Source: an uncultured Actinomyces sp. (lineage in GTDB: Bacteria; Actinomycetota; Actinomycetes; Actinomycetales; Actinomycetaceae). From it: a stretch of DNA of 38,582 bases. Location of the stretch: the NCBI GenBank assembly GCA_938028585.1, contig CALIZH010000066.1:1-38582 (forward strand), written 5' to 3'. Positions 9,542 to 16,874 of the stretch are shown in pieces. The notes below the pieces were generated by a model. The model searched no databases, was not told where the DNA came from, and worked only from the letters and a program-made list of their open reading frames with translations. Position 1 is the first letter of the stretch; each line of letters starts with the position of its first letter. A program made the translations under genes and the position numbers.

Positions 9542-10000
9542 TCACTTCACGGCCAGAACGCGAACCTTGAGGTTTGCGCGAACATCGGCGTGGAGGTTGA
9601 CCGTCACGGTGTGGTCACCGGTGGTCTTGATCGGGTCGGTGATGATCACGCGACGACGATCGATGGTCTGGTTCAGCTGTTCCTTCACTGCGTCAGCGAT
9701 CTGAGCGGCAGAGACGGAACCGAAGAGGCGTCCGTGTGCACCGACCTTGCTGTTCACGGTAACAACCGCGGCCTGCAGGGCGTCGCGCACGAGGCGTGCA
9801 TCGTCGACGGAAGCGATCTCACGACGGCGGCGAGCTGCTGCCATCTGATCGATCTGTGCCTGTGCACCCTTGGTCCACTTGGTGGCGAAGCCACGGGGAA
9901 CCAGGTAGTTACGGGCGTATCCAGACTTGACCTCGACGACATCGCCTGCGGAACCGAGACGTTCCACATCGTGGGTGAGGATGAGCTTGGTAGTTGCCAT
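9542..10000 (-). CDS. rplI: 50S ribosomal protein bL9
   Basis: Large-subunit protein bL9, which binds 23S rRNA near the L1 stalk base. The 152-residue product begins MATTKLILTHDVERLG and has the family signature GDVVEVKSGYARNYLVPRGFA (given here as two parts: GDVVEVKSGYARN and YLVPRGFA), then a Lys/Arg/Ala-rich connecting helix and a C-terminal domain containing GRLFGSVS. It is the last gene of the leftward rpsF-ssb-rpsR-rplI operon, 21 bases after rpsR, and ends at the shared terminator. Length is normal for the family. Confidence 0.98.
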   Translation of the reverse strand: MATTKLILTHDVERLGSAGDVVEVKSGYARNYLVPRGFATKWTKGAQAQIDQMAAARRRREIASVDDARLVRDALQAAVVTVNSKVGAHGRLFGSVSAAQIADAVKEQLNQTIDRRRVIITDPIKTTGDHTVTVNLHADVRANLKVRVLAVK

Positions 10001-10021
10001 TTTTCAGTCCTTCCCTTCGAA

Positions 10022-10264
10022 TCAGCGGCCGGTAGAGGTGTAGGGCAGCAGAGCCATCTCACGCGCATTCTTGATGGCGCGAGCAATGCGACGCTGCTCC
10101 TGGACGGAGACACCGGTGACGCGGCGAGCGCGGATCTTGCCACGGTCCGAGATGAACTTACGCAGCAGAGCGGTGTCCTTGTAGTCGATCGATTCGATCT
10201 TGGCCGACTTCAGCGGGTTGGCCTTCTTCTTAATGGGCTTATTGCGAAGTTGAGGCTTCGCCAT
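10022..10264 (-). CDS. rpsR: 30S ribosomal protein bS18, cysteine-free type
   Basis: Small-subunit protein bS18, which forms a heterodimer with bS6 on the platform. The 80-residue product has the family core IDYKDTALLRKFISDRGKI, then RARRVTG and REMALLPYTS. It contains no cysteine: the zinc-binding cysteines of the C+ paralogue common in actinobacteria are absent, and the equivalent region reads KKANPLKSAKIESID. This makes it the C-minus type, like mycobacterial RpsR2, although it sits in the standard rpsF-ssb-rpsR-rplI operon. Whether a second, C+ copy exists elsewhere cannot be told from this window. Confidence 0.97.
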   Translation of the reverse strand: MAKPQLRNKPIKKKANPLKSAKIESIDYKDTALLRKFISDRGKIRARRVTGVSVQEQRRIARAIKNAREMALLPYTSTGR

Positions 10265-10348
10265 GATGTTCTCCTTGATGATCTGAGCGAGTGAACGCTC
10301 CCAAGCATGTGTTCAGCGTGTGTCAGCGCGATGCTGACGAAGCGCTAT

Positions 10349-10915
10349 TTAGAAGGGCGGATCTTCGGCGAAAGAGGTCGCAGCACCGGAATCGGATGTG
10401 CGCCACGGATCGTCTTGAGAGCCGCCGGCGGGTGCGCCATAGCTGGCCTGGCCCTGTGAGTAACCACCTTGGTTTCCGTAGCCCTGCTGCTGTCCGTAGC
10501 CGCCACCCTGGGAGTAGCCTCCCTGGGGTGCTCCGCCTTGCGAGGCCGGGCCGCCCGTGCGGGTGACCTGTGCCTTTGCGCGGCGCAGTGAGGGGCCGAC
10601 CTCGTCGACTTGAAGTTCGACGACGGTACGACGTTCGCCCTCGCGGGTTTCGAAAGAGCGCTGCACGAGGCGACCGGTGACAATGACGCGCATTCCCTTA
10701 CGCAGGGATTCGCCGACATTTTCAGCCATTTCGCGCCAAACAGAGCAGCGCATGAACAGGGTTTCCCCGTCCTTCCATTCGCCGCTTTGACGGTCGAAGG
10801 AACGCGGGGTAGATGCCACCGTGAAGTCGGCGACGGGTGCTCCGCTCTGCGTCCAACGCAGTTCCGGATCATTGGTCAAATTGCCAATGATCGTAATGAC
10901 GGTTTCTCCAGCCAT
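10349..10915 (-). CDS. ssb: Single-stranded DNA-binding protein
   Basis: SSB coats single-stranded DNA in replication, recombination and repair and recruits partner proteins through its C-terminal tip. The 188-residue product has an OB-fold domain at about residues 1-110 (starting MAGETVITIIGNLTNDPELR, with VRVIVTGRLVQRSFE-like strands). A Gly/Gln/Tyr/Ser-rich flexible linker follows. The tip is acidic: FAEDPPF, matching the consensus DDPPF partner-binding peptide. It lies between rpsF and rpsR in the ribosomal operon, the usual bacterial arrangement. The start follows an AAGGAGAT-like ribosome-binding site. Confidence 0.97.
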   Translation of the reverse strand: MAGETVITIIGNLTNDPELRWTQSGAPVADFTVASTPRSFDRQSGEWKDGETLFMRCSVWREMAENVGESLRKGMRVIVTGRLVQRSFETREGERRTVVELQVDEVGPSLRRAKAQVTRTGGPASQGGAPQGGYSQGGGYGQQQGYGNQGGYSQGQASYGAPAGGSQDDPWRTSDSGAATSFAEDPPF

Positions 10916-10964
10916 TGGATCTCCTTGGTGGGCTGTATGAGGTGATTGCTCAGGCGAGCAAAGG

Positions 10965-11255
10965 TCAGTGGGCGTCCGGACGCAGGAGCTTCGTGCGCAG
11001 GATGGACTCGTTCAGAGTCATCAAGCGGTTGATTTCCAGCGCAATTTCGGGGGTGGTCGTCATGTTGATGACGACGTAGATGCCCTCGGAACGCTTGAGA
11101 ATGTCGTAGGCAAGACGACGCTTGCCCCAGATGTCGACCTTTTCGACGGAGCCGCCGTTAGCGGTGACCTGCTCGAGGTACTTCTCCATCTGCGGGGCGA
11201 CGGTGCGCTCGTCGATCGAAGGATCGAGGATCACCATCAGTTCGTATTCACGCAC
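10965..11255 (-). CDS. rpsF: 30S ribosomal protein bS6
   Basis: Small-subunit protein bS6, partner of bS18. It has the family start REYELMVILDPSIDER and the segment WGKRRLAYDI, and ends LLRPDAH. I chose GTG 11255 (product begins MREYELMV, 96 residues), because the longer reading from GTG 11267 begins inside the AGGAGG Shine-Dalgarno itself. It is the first gene of the rpsF-ssb-rpsR-rplI operon. Its leader carries a structured element that probably senses the S6:S18 complex, and a good promoter lies further upstream. Confidence 0.95.
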   Translation of the reverse strand: MREYELMVILDPSIDERTVAPQMEKYLEQVTANGGSVEKVDIWGKRRLAYDILKRSEGIYVVINMTTTPEIALEINRLMTLNESILRTKLLRPDAH

Positions 11256-11266
11256 GTTGATACCCA

Positions 11267-11309
11267 CCTCCTGTGGTCTTCGCGGTCACGGTATTTCCGT
11301 GACAGGAGG
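11267..11309 (-). ncRNA. Probable S6:S18 ribosomal-protein leader (autoregulatory hairpin)
   Basis: On the reverse strand the leader has CCTCCTGT (11309-11302) exactly complementary to the rpsF ribosome-binding segment ACAGGAGG (11274-11267). Between them sits an inner hairpin CACGG-AAATA-CCGTG, and then ACCGCGAAGACC on the 3' side only. The result is an outer stem that hides the Shine-Dalgarno and an inner stem, separated by an asymmetric internal loop containing CCG. The known S6:S18 leader motif has a CCG in an asymmetric loop bound by the S6:S18 complex. The pairing is seen directly; the regulation is inferred from that family. Confidence 0.72.
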
Positions 11310-11415
11310 GTCATGCGTTGCAATTACCGGAGTTTCACCGGCTTTTGCACACGGACACATGGGTGTCCATGGGACTCATTTCTCACCCGGGTGGGTAGAA
11401 ACAGTCCAGCGTCAA

Positions 11416-11444
11416 AGTCTAGCGTTTTTTCAGTTTTCTGTCAC
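11416..11444 (-). promoter_or_regulatory. Sigma-A type promoter of the rpsF operon
   Basis: Reverse strand: GTGACA (11444-11439), a 17-base spacer and TAGACT (11421-11416). This gives a leader of about 150 bases before rpsF, long enough to hold the S6:S18 structure. A further small inverted repeat GGACAC...GTGTCC lies within the leader (11353-11368). Confidence 0.7.
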
Positions 11445-11471
11445 TACCTGTCACCTAGTTCAAAGCGTGAT

Positions 11472-13055
11472 TTATTCGGCGCTTTGGGCACCGGCCGCGT
11501 GGCGAGGAATCAGCGCATGTTTGGGCGAGAACCAGGTGATCCACGAATTGGTAAGCGCGCGCGTAAGCATGTACAAACCGGTGACCAAACCGATGAGCAC
11601 TGCAACTGCCTGAGTTTCTGTAAGGGCGGGGCGCGCAACCGAGAACAGCCACAGTGCCGGAAGCAGGATCGCCAGGTTGAGGAATGCGGCCTTTGCCAGC
11701 GATGCTCCGCGTCCGGCTCCAATCAGGACGCCATCAAGCAAGAAGGCGTGAGATTGAGCGGGGAAGAAGACTGCGTTGACGATCACCGCGGGGATTGCCA
11801 TGTTTCGCACCACGGCCTCGGAAACGAAGAAGGAAGGGATCCAGGGGGACAGGGCAGCGGTCAATGCGCCGATGATGATCCCCGCAAAAATTCCCCACCA
11901 CGAGAGGGTGCGAAGCAGAGTGCGCAGCTGTGAGCGATCGCCCGAACCGATAGCGAAACCGACCAGGGTTTGCGAGGCGATCGCAAGGGAATCGAGAAGG
12001 AAAAGTGGGATTTGCCAGGCGGACATGACAACTTGGTAGGCAGCCAGGCCATTCACGCTAATTGCCGTCGCGCTCCAGATCGAGGTGAGGAAGGCTAGGC
12101 GAATTGCGACCGAACGTGCCAAGAGGGGGCCTCCGACACGCGCGGATTGGCGGATTCCCGTGAGTGAGGGTCGCAAGGAGACTCCCAAGGTGTGCGCCGG
12201 TCGGGCAAGGATAATGACCAAGCTGATCGCCATGATTGTTGAGACAATCGAGGTTCCAATACCGCTACCGACAATCCCCAGGTTGATCCCGTAGATGAGG
12301 AAGGCGTTGAGGCCAATGTTCAGCGCTGCGCCCGCTCCAGCCGCGATGAGCGGAGTGGTGGTGTCCTTCATTCCGCGCAGGACACCCGTGGCCGCCATGG
12401 TGATCAACGAGGCCGCAAGTCCGGGTAGGGATGCGTAGAGGAAGGATTGGGCGTAGGGCATGATTTCGGGTGCTGCGCCCAATGCGTGAAGCAGCGGAAT
12501 TCCACAGAGTGCCAAGAGAAGAGCCAAGGAAACACCGATGATGGCTGCGAGCCACATGGCGTGTACTCCCAGTTCGCGTGCCCTGCGTTCGTTTCCGGCT
12601 CCCATTGCTTGGGCAGTTTCGGCGGTGGTCGAGTAGGCCAGGAAGATCGACATTCCGTAGACGGTGTTGATGATGATCATGGCCAGGGACATGCCGGCGA
12701 TTTTCTCTGCACCCAAGTGTCCGACCATCGCGGAGTCAATGGTGAGGAAGAGCGGTTGGGCGATTGTTGCGCCCAGGGTTGGGATGGCGAGTGCCAGGAT
12801 TTGTCTGGTGAGGCTTGGTTTTTTCGTCACCACGGGGGTGCTGTCACCTGTCTTTTCTGAAGGAAGGCTGGGAATGGGATCGGATGCTTCAGTAAGTGTC
12901 TGTCTATCCACTGACGTGGATCCATCTGTGGATAGAGCCTGTTCAGAGTGCTCATTTTCAGTTGATGTCGATTCATCTTGGATAGAAAAATATGACGCGC
13001 GTAAACCTTCAATCTCCGCTTGAGGCTTATGTTTGCGCTGGTCATCGTTATCCAC
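11472..13055 (-). CDS. MATE-family multidrug/toxin efflux transporter
   Basis: This polytopic exporter of the MATE superfamily (DinF-like) is expected to couple Na+ or H+ entry to export of organic cations or other compounds. The core starts at about LTRQILALAIPTLGATIAQPL, contains DSAMVGHLGAEKIAGMSLA, and shows roughly 12 hydrophobic helices. Before the core is a polar extension of about 80 residues, rich in Ser, Thr, Glu and Asp, which is unusual and could be overcalled. I chose GTG 13055 because GGAG lies 9 bases upstream. GTG 13070 gives a slightly longer form without a ribosome-binding site, and GTG 12833 or 12830 would remove the extension. The gene is divergent from dnaB, and its 5' end overlaps DnaA-box-like sequences. 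The substrate is unknown. Confidence 0.85.
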   Translation of the reverse strand: MDNDDQRKHKPQAEIEGLRASYFSIQDESTSTENEHSEQALSTDGSTSVDRQTLTEASDPIPSLPSEKTGDSTPVVTKKPSLTRQILALAIPTLGATIAQPLFLTIDSAMVGHLGAEKIAGMSLAMIIINTVYGMSIFLAYSTTAETAQAMGAGNERRARELGVHAMWLAAIIGVSLALLLALCGIPLLHALGAAPEIMPYAQSFLYASLPGLAASLITMAATGVLRGMKDTTTPLIAAGAGAALNIGLNAFLIYGINLGIVGSGIGTSIVSTIMAISLVIILARPAHTLGVSLRPSLTGIRQSARVGGPLLARSVAIRLAFLTSIWSATAISVNGLAAYQVVMSAWQIPLFLLDSLAIASQTLVGFAIGSGDRSQLRTLLRTLSWWGIFAGIIIGALTAALSPWIPSFFVSEAVVRNMAIPAVIVNAVFFPAQSHAFLLDGVLIGAGRGASLAKAAFLNLAILLPALWLFSVARPALTETQAVAVLIGLVTGLYMLTRALTNSWITWFSPKHALIPRHAAGAQSAE

Positions 13056-13257
13056 TGATTCTCGCTCCACTTTTTATCCACAGTCTGTGTACACATCTGT
13101 GGAAAGATCTTACTCGGAAAATGGCGTGATTCTAGGGAAACTCAAAACTGAGGATAGCCTGAGAGAGGGCTTGGGAAATACCTGTTATCCACACCTTTCC
13201 ACAGGACATGTGGATGACACGCGGCCATATCCACAAGATATCCACACGTCATCCACA
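12904..13257. other. Cluster of DnaA-box-like sequences upstream of dnaB
   Basis: Two perfect TTATCCACA boxes lie at 13074-13082 and 13185-13193. One-mismatch boxes are at 13048-13056 (TTATCCACT), 13227-13235 and 13238-13246 (ATATCCACA), 13249-13257 (TCATCCACA), and in reverse at 12927-12935 and 13209-13217. Two-mismatch copies lie at 12904-12912, 13098-13106 and 13195-13203. That is about 11 boxes in 350 bases, densest at 13185-13257. Roles to consider are a replication origin, a DnaA-titrating reservoir, or DnaA control of dnaB and the MATE gene. The non-coding stretch 13071-13393 holds nothing else that I recognise except a possible dnaB promoter I could not place with confidence. Confidence 0.75.
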
Positions 13258-13393
13258 TTCGTGTTGAACTTGAGGGTGGCACGCTTCCTCACTTGGCAGT
13301 ACTCTCGCGTGTACGCGCTTTACGTCGGTAGCTCGAATCGACGCGGCAGGCTAATCCCGTCCACATGCACAAATTCGCCTAGGAGAGCCCTTA

Positions 13394-14737
13394 ATGGCAT
13401 CGGAAGATTTTGATCGCACCCCACCTCAGGACATCGACGCTGAGATGTCCGTCTTGGGGTCCATGATGCTCTCCAAGGAAGCTATTGCCGATGTCACCGA
13501 AGAAATTCGAGGGACGGATTACTACAAACCTGCTCACGAAATCATCCACAACACGATCATTGATCTGATGGGGCGCGGAGAACCCGCAGATGCCGTGACG
13601 GTGGTCGGTGAACTGCAAAGGCAGGGCGACCTGTCCAGGGTAGGCGGGGCCTCGTATATCCATTCGATTATTGCCGCAGTTCCCACCGCGGCAAACGCCG
13701 GCTACTACGCGCGAATTGTCAAGGAGCGCGCGATCTTGCGTCGACTGGTGACCGCGGGAACGCGAGTTGTCCAGCTGGGTTACGCAGATGCCGGTGGCGA
13801 TGTTGATGAGATTGTTGACCAGGCACAGGCCGAGATCTTTGCAGTTGCCGAACGACAGTCGCAAACTGACTACGTGTCGATGGCAGAGATGTCAGAGAAC
13901 ATTTTGGGCGAACTGGAGCAGATTGAACTCAATCAGGGCAAGCTCGCCGGTGTGCCCACGGGATTCGTTGACCTTGATCGAATGACCGGTGGTCTGCGAG
14001 GCGGGCAGATGATCATCGTCGCAGCCCGTCCCGCAATGGGTAAGTCGACTTTGGCTCTGGACTTTTGCCGTTCGGCCTCGATCAAACACGGAATTACCTC
14101 GGTCATCTTCTCTCTGGAAATGTCGCAAAACGATATTGCGATGCGCATGCTTTCCGCTGAGTCTTCCGTGTTTATGAGCAAGATGATGAAGGGTGAAATG
14201 ACCGAGCGTGACTGGCGCAAGGTCTCTGAAACAACCGGCAAGATTTCCGAAGCCCCGATTTTTGTTGATGACTCGGCGAATGTCACCATGACGGAAATTC
14301 GTTCAAAGTGTCACCGCCTCAAGCAACAGCACAATCTGGGCCTTGTCGTTGTCGACTACCTGCAGTTGATGACGACGGGTAAGCAGGTTGAATCTCGACA
14401 GCAGGAAGTCTCAGTTCTGTCGCGAAACCTCAAGCTTCTTGCGAAGGACCTGGATATTCCGGTTGTTGCTGTCGCCCAGCTGAACCGTGGTCCCGAAGCG
14501 CGAACCGACAAGAAGCCGATGATGAGTGACCTGCGTGAATCCGGTTCGCTGGAACAGGACGCGGATATCATCATGCTCTTGCATCGTCCCGAATACTACA
14601 ATTCTGAAGATCGTCCGGGTGAAGCCGATATTATTTTGGCCAAGCATCGTAACGGTGAAACGGGAACTATTCGCGTGCTTTTCCAGGGGCACATGGCACG
14701 CTTTGCGAACTTTACTTCGCGCGAAGAACCTGTGTAG
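13394..14737 (+). CDS. dnaB: Replicative DNA helicase DnaB
   Basis: This hexameric 5'-3' helicase unwinds the replication fork and interacts with primase. The 447-residue product has the N-terminal domain (DIDAEMSVLGSMML, about residues 12-110) and a RecA-like ATPase domain. That domain carries Walker A ARPAMGKST (Lys217), Walker B LVVVDYLQLM, and the motif RESGSLEQDADIIMLLHR near the end. No intein interrupts it, unlike some mycobacterial homologues. The start ATG follows AGGAGA at good spacing. In many actinobacteria dnaB lies near rplI, as here, but in this window it is separated from it by a MATE gene on the other strand and a DnaA-box cluster. Confidence 0.98.
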   Translation: MASEDFDRTPPQDIDAEMSVLGSMMLSKEAIADVTEEIRGTDYYKPAHEIIHNTIIDLMGRGEPADAVTVVGELQRQGDLSRVGGASYIHSIIAAVPTAANAGYYARIVKERAILRRLVTAGTRVVQLGYADAGGDVDEIVDQAQAEIFAVAERQSQTDYVSMAEMSENILGELEQIELNQGKLAGVPTGFVDLDRMTGGLRGGQMIIVAARPAMGKSTLALDFCRSASIKHGITSVIFSLEMSQNDIAMRMLSAESSVFMSKMMKGEMTERDWRKVSETTGKISEAPIFVDDSANVTMTEIRSKCHRLKQQHNLGLVVVDYLQLMTTGKQVESRQQEVSVLSRNLKLLAKDLDIPVVAVAQLNRGPEARTDKKPMMSDLRESGSLEQDADIIMLLHRPEYYNSEDRPGEADIILAKHRNGETGTIRVLFQGHMARFANFTSREEPV

Positions 14738-14757
14738 TTTGAAGAGTCAGGAGGGAT

Positions 14758-15312
14758 ATGTACGACTTAAACGCTTTCACGCCTGCACAAGCGGCTGATC
14801 CCTCTTTACCTGCCGAACTGATTGCGCAACTTGCCGCCGCACGCCCTGACCTGCATGCCGTGCTCTTGGAAAACCCCAGCATGTACCCGCAGCTGCGCCA
14901 GTGGATTATTGATACGAATGCTCAGCGCGAGCCCCAGTTCGTCTACGGCTCGGGAGTTGCCGCGCCAAGTGGAGTATTTCCCTCGCAGCCTCAAGCTGAC
15001 TACTTCCCAGTCCCCGGAAGCGGCCCTGCGCCGCAGACTCAGGTCTTGCCGCAGAGTGAGGCACCGGTCCCAGGACAGTACGCCTCGGCGCAGGTTCAGG
15101 CGCCGGCCTCGGCAGTGGGGGAAGCGGTGGACTGGAGCTGGGCACAACCGCGCCAAAGCGGGCCACTTCAAGACCTCGAGGCCTTTGCGAATGGCAAGCG
15201 CGTGCGCGAACCCGGACAGGGAAGGGGTGGCTCCGCTCTTGCGTGGGGAATTGGGGCGTTTATTGCGCTCTGCGCGGGTGTGATCGCTATTGTTTGGAGC
15301 GGCGTACTTTAA
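14758..15312 (+). CDS. Small tail-anchored protein with N-terminal LRV-like segment
   Basis: A 184-residue protein of unknown function. The N-terminal 60 residues are helical, with the pattern LPAELIAQLAAARPDLHAVLLENPSMYPQL (shown here as LPAELIAQLAAARPDLHAV and LLENPSMYPQL). This resembles the short variant leucine-rich repeat segments seen in actinobacterial proteins with Pro-Asp-Leu and Asn-Pro turns. A Pro/Gln/Ala-rich disordered region follows to about residue 125. The C-terminus is a single hydrophobic helix (about 160-182) ending at the stop, so it is probably a C-terminally anchored protein with a cytosolic head. A strong AGGAGG precedes the ATG 20 bases after dnaB, so it is likely co-transcribed. 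Its end overlaps the convergent RarD gene by 26 bases. Confidence 0.8.
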   Translation: MYDLNAFTPAQAADPSLPAELIAQLAAARPDLHAVLLENPSMYPQLRQWIIDTNAQREPQFVYGSGVAAPSGVFPSQPQADYFPVPGSGPAPQTQVLPQSEAPVPGQYASAQVQAPASAVGEAVDWSWAQPRQSGPLQDLEAFANGKRVREPGQGRGGSALAWGIGAFIALCAGVIAIVWSGVL

Positions 15313-16228
15313 GCAGACCGTCCACGCTGAGCAAAGCCAGTGCAACCCAGACGATGCCGGTTGCAATCCAGCGCGTGGGCTCCATGTGCTCGTGGAAAAT
15401 GCAGACGCCGATGATCAGCTGAATGCTGGGCGAGATGTACTGCAAGAAGCCTAAAAGGCCAAGAGGCAGGCCCTGGGAGGCTTTGGCGAAAGTGAGCAGC
15501 GGGATAACGGTAAGGATTCCCGAACCAATCAGAAGAGCCAGGTGAAGCTGCCACGACATGGCTCCGTCTCCCGAGCGAGCAAGCGCATGGAAAGAAGTTG
15601 CTTGGTGCGCGGCAAGGTAGATGTAGTAACCCAGAAGAATTGGGATGACCACGGCAGTTTCGATCGTCATTCCATCAAGGGGACGGACCTTGAGTGCGAC
15701 CTGCTTCTTCACAAGGGAATACAGGCCAAATGATGCGGGTAAGGCCAGCGAGATCCACGGCAGGCGCCCAAGGCCGACAATAATGACCGCAACAGCGATC
15801 ACACCCAAAACTAATGCGACTCCCTGAAGACGTGAGATCTTTTCGCGCAGGACGATCATGCCCAGGGCAACGGTCAATAGGGGGTTGATGTAATAGCCAA
15901 GTGCGGCATCGGTCGTGTGGCCGATGAGGATCGCGTAAATATAGGTCGTCCAGTTGATGACGACAAGGAATCCCGCTGCGACCAGAGGCCATGTGATCGA
16001 GGGGTCGTGGACAATGCGCCACACTCGCGGCAGTGAGCGGGTCAAAGTCAAGGCGATGAAGCACGCAATGAAGGCCCACAGTGCGCGGTGGACGATGATT
16101 TCAAGGGAACCTGCGGGATCAAGCAGGTGGAAATAGAGCGGGAAGAAACCCCATAAGACATGGGTACCAATACCTAGTGCAAGGTACTTACCGAAGTGCT
16201 CGTGTCGTGTGGGATGTTCGCTGGCCAT
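15287..16228 (-). CDS. rarD: RarD/EamA-family permease
   Basis: A 313-residue integral membrane protein of the drug/metabolite transporter superfamily, RarD branch, with about 10 transmembrane helices in two EamA-type halves. Recognisable segments are GTHVLWGFFPLYFHLL near the start, INWTTYIYAI, LGYYINPLLTVALGM, and GFLQYISPSIQLIIGV in the second half. RarD proteins are putative transporters linked by annotation to chloramphenicol sensitivity; the substrate is not established. No Shine-Dalgarno is visible. A TACCCT hexamer stands exactly 6 bases before the ATG on the reverse strand, which fits a leaderless mRNA. It converges with the tail-anchored protein gene and diverges from a GNAT gene. 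Confidence 0.88.
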   Translation of the reverse strand: MASEHPTRHEHFGKYLALGIGTHVLWGFFPLYFHLLDPAGSLEIIVHRALWAFIACFIALTLTRSLPRVWRIVHDPSITWPLVAAGFLVVINWTTYIYAILIGHTTDAALGYYINPLLTVALGMIVLREKISRLQGVALVLGVIAVAVIIVGLGRLPWISLALPASFGLYSLVKKQVALKVRPLDGMTIETAVVIPILLGYYIYLAAHQATSFHALARSGDGAMSWQLHLALLIGSGILTVIPLLTFAKASQGLPLGLLGFLQYISPSIQLIIGVCIFHEHMEPTRWIATGIVWVALALLSVDGLLKVRRSKQ

Positions 16229-16234
16229 AAATGC

Positions 16235-16240
16235 AGGGTA
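16235..16240 (-). promoter_or_regulatory. -10 element for leaderless rarD
   Basis: Reverse-strand TACCCT, then GCATTT, then the start ATG (16228). A -10 hexamer ending 6 bases before the start codon is the standard spacing for actinobacterial leaderless transcripts. No clear -35 was found. Confidence 0.5.
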
Positions 16241-16290
16241 TCGGTTTGGGTAGGGAAGTGCCCGGTGGTGTGTGCGATTTTTGTGTGGGC

Positions 16291-16296
16291 TACCCT
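16291..16296 (+). promoter_or_regulatory. -10 element for leaderless GNAT gene
   Basis: TACCCT, then GATGGC, then GTG 16303. It has the same hexamer and spacing as the divergent rarD element. No Shine-Dalgarno precedes this GTG, which supports a leaderless start. Confidence 0.5.
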
Positions 16297-16302
16297 GATG
16301 GC

Positions 16303-16797
16303 GTGTTCATTCGCCCTGCCACTACTAATGATGTGGATTTCATCGAGTCTGCTTTTGATCATGCTCGGGAATTCATGCGGGCGAACGGTAACCCGACGCA
16401 GTGGCCCAGCGATTACCCCAACCGCAGTGACGCGCTCAGGGACATTGAAAGAGGCGAGTGCTTCCTTGTTTGTGATGAACAGGGGCCTTTGGCAGTGTTT
16501 AGTTTCGCTCGCGGGCCGGAAGAGGAGTATTCCCAGATTGATGGGGCCTGGCACTTCGATGATGAGTATGGCGTGATCCATCGCCTTGCCAGCGTCCGAG
16601 GCCGTGGGGTCACTCGCGTGGTCATGGACTTTTGCGCGGGACAAGTCCCGTATTTGCGCTGCGATACGCACCTTGATAACGGACCGATGCGTCGAGCGCT
16701 GGAGGCTTATGGCTTTGAGCCGTGCGGGATGATTTCGGTACGAGGCCAGTGCCCGCGAATCGCCTACGATGGGTTGTTTTCTCAAATATCGAAATAG
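16303..16797 (+). CDS. GNAT-family N-acetyltransferase
   Basis: A probable acetyl-CoA-dependent acetyltransferase of 164 residues. It begins MFIRPATTNDVDFI, a typical GNAT beta-1 start. It has ASVRGRGVTRVVMDF, corresponding to the acetyl-CoA pyrophosphate-binding R/Q-x-x-G-x-G/A motif, and CDTHLDNGPMRRALEAYGFEPCG, shared by small GNATs (written here as CDTHLDNGPMRR and ALEAYGFEPCG). The frame is open upstream to 16231, but I chose GTG 16303 because the family fold starts there and TACCCT lies 6 bases upstream. The acceptor substrate is unknown. It is a single-gene unit divergent from rarD. Confidence 0.82.
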   Translation: MFIRPATTNDVDFIESAFDHAREFMRANGNPTQWPSDYPNRSDALRDIERGECFLVCDEQGPLAVFSFARGPEEEYSQIDGAWHFDDEYGVIHRLASVRGRGVTRVVMDFCAGQVPYLRCDTHLDNGPMRRALEAYGFEPCGMISVRGQCPRIAYDGLFSQISK

Positions 16798-16811
16798 TAT
16801 CGAGTAATTAC

Positions 16812-16852
16812 TTGCTGAATCAGCTTTCTTCGTTAGGCTGAGGTTGACCTCA
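16812..16852 (+). promoter_or_regulatory. Promoter with overlapping inverted repeat
   Basis: TTGCTG (16812-16817), a 16-base spacer and TAGGCT (16834-16839). Directly after it is TGAGGTTGACCTCA (16839-16852), an inverted repeat with 6-base arms sitting where transcription should begin. It is a candidate operator for the downstream membrane protein gene; the binding protein is unknown. Confidence 0.5.
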
Positions 16853-16874
16853 ACGACGGCGAGGAGGTGTGGTG

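Noticed and set aside
10968..11933. 321-codon forward open frame across rpsF, its promoter and the MATE gene
   Set aside because: It is opposite two real genes and the leader structure; no family signature.
13394..14737. Intein in dnaB, as in some mycobacteria
   Set aside because: The 447-residue protein is of normal length with Walker A and the downstream motifs uninterrupted.
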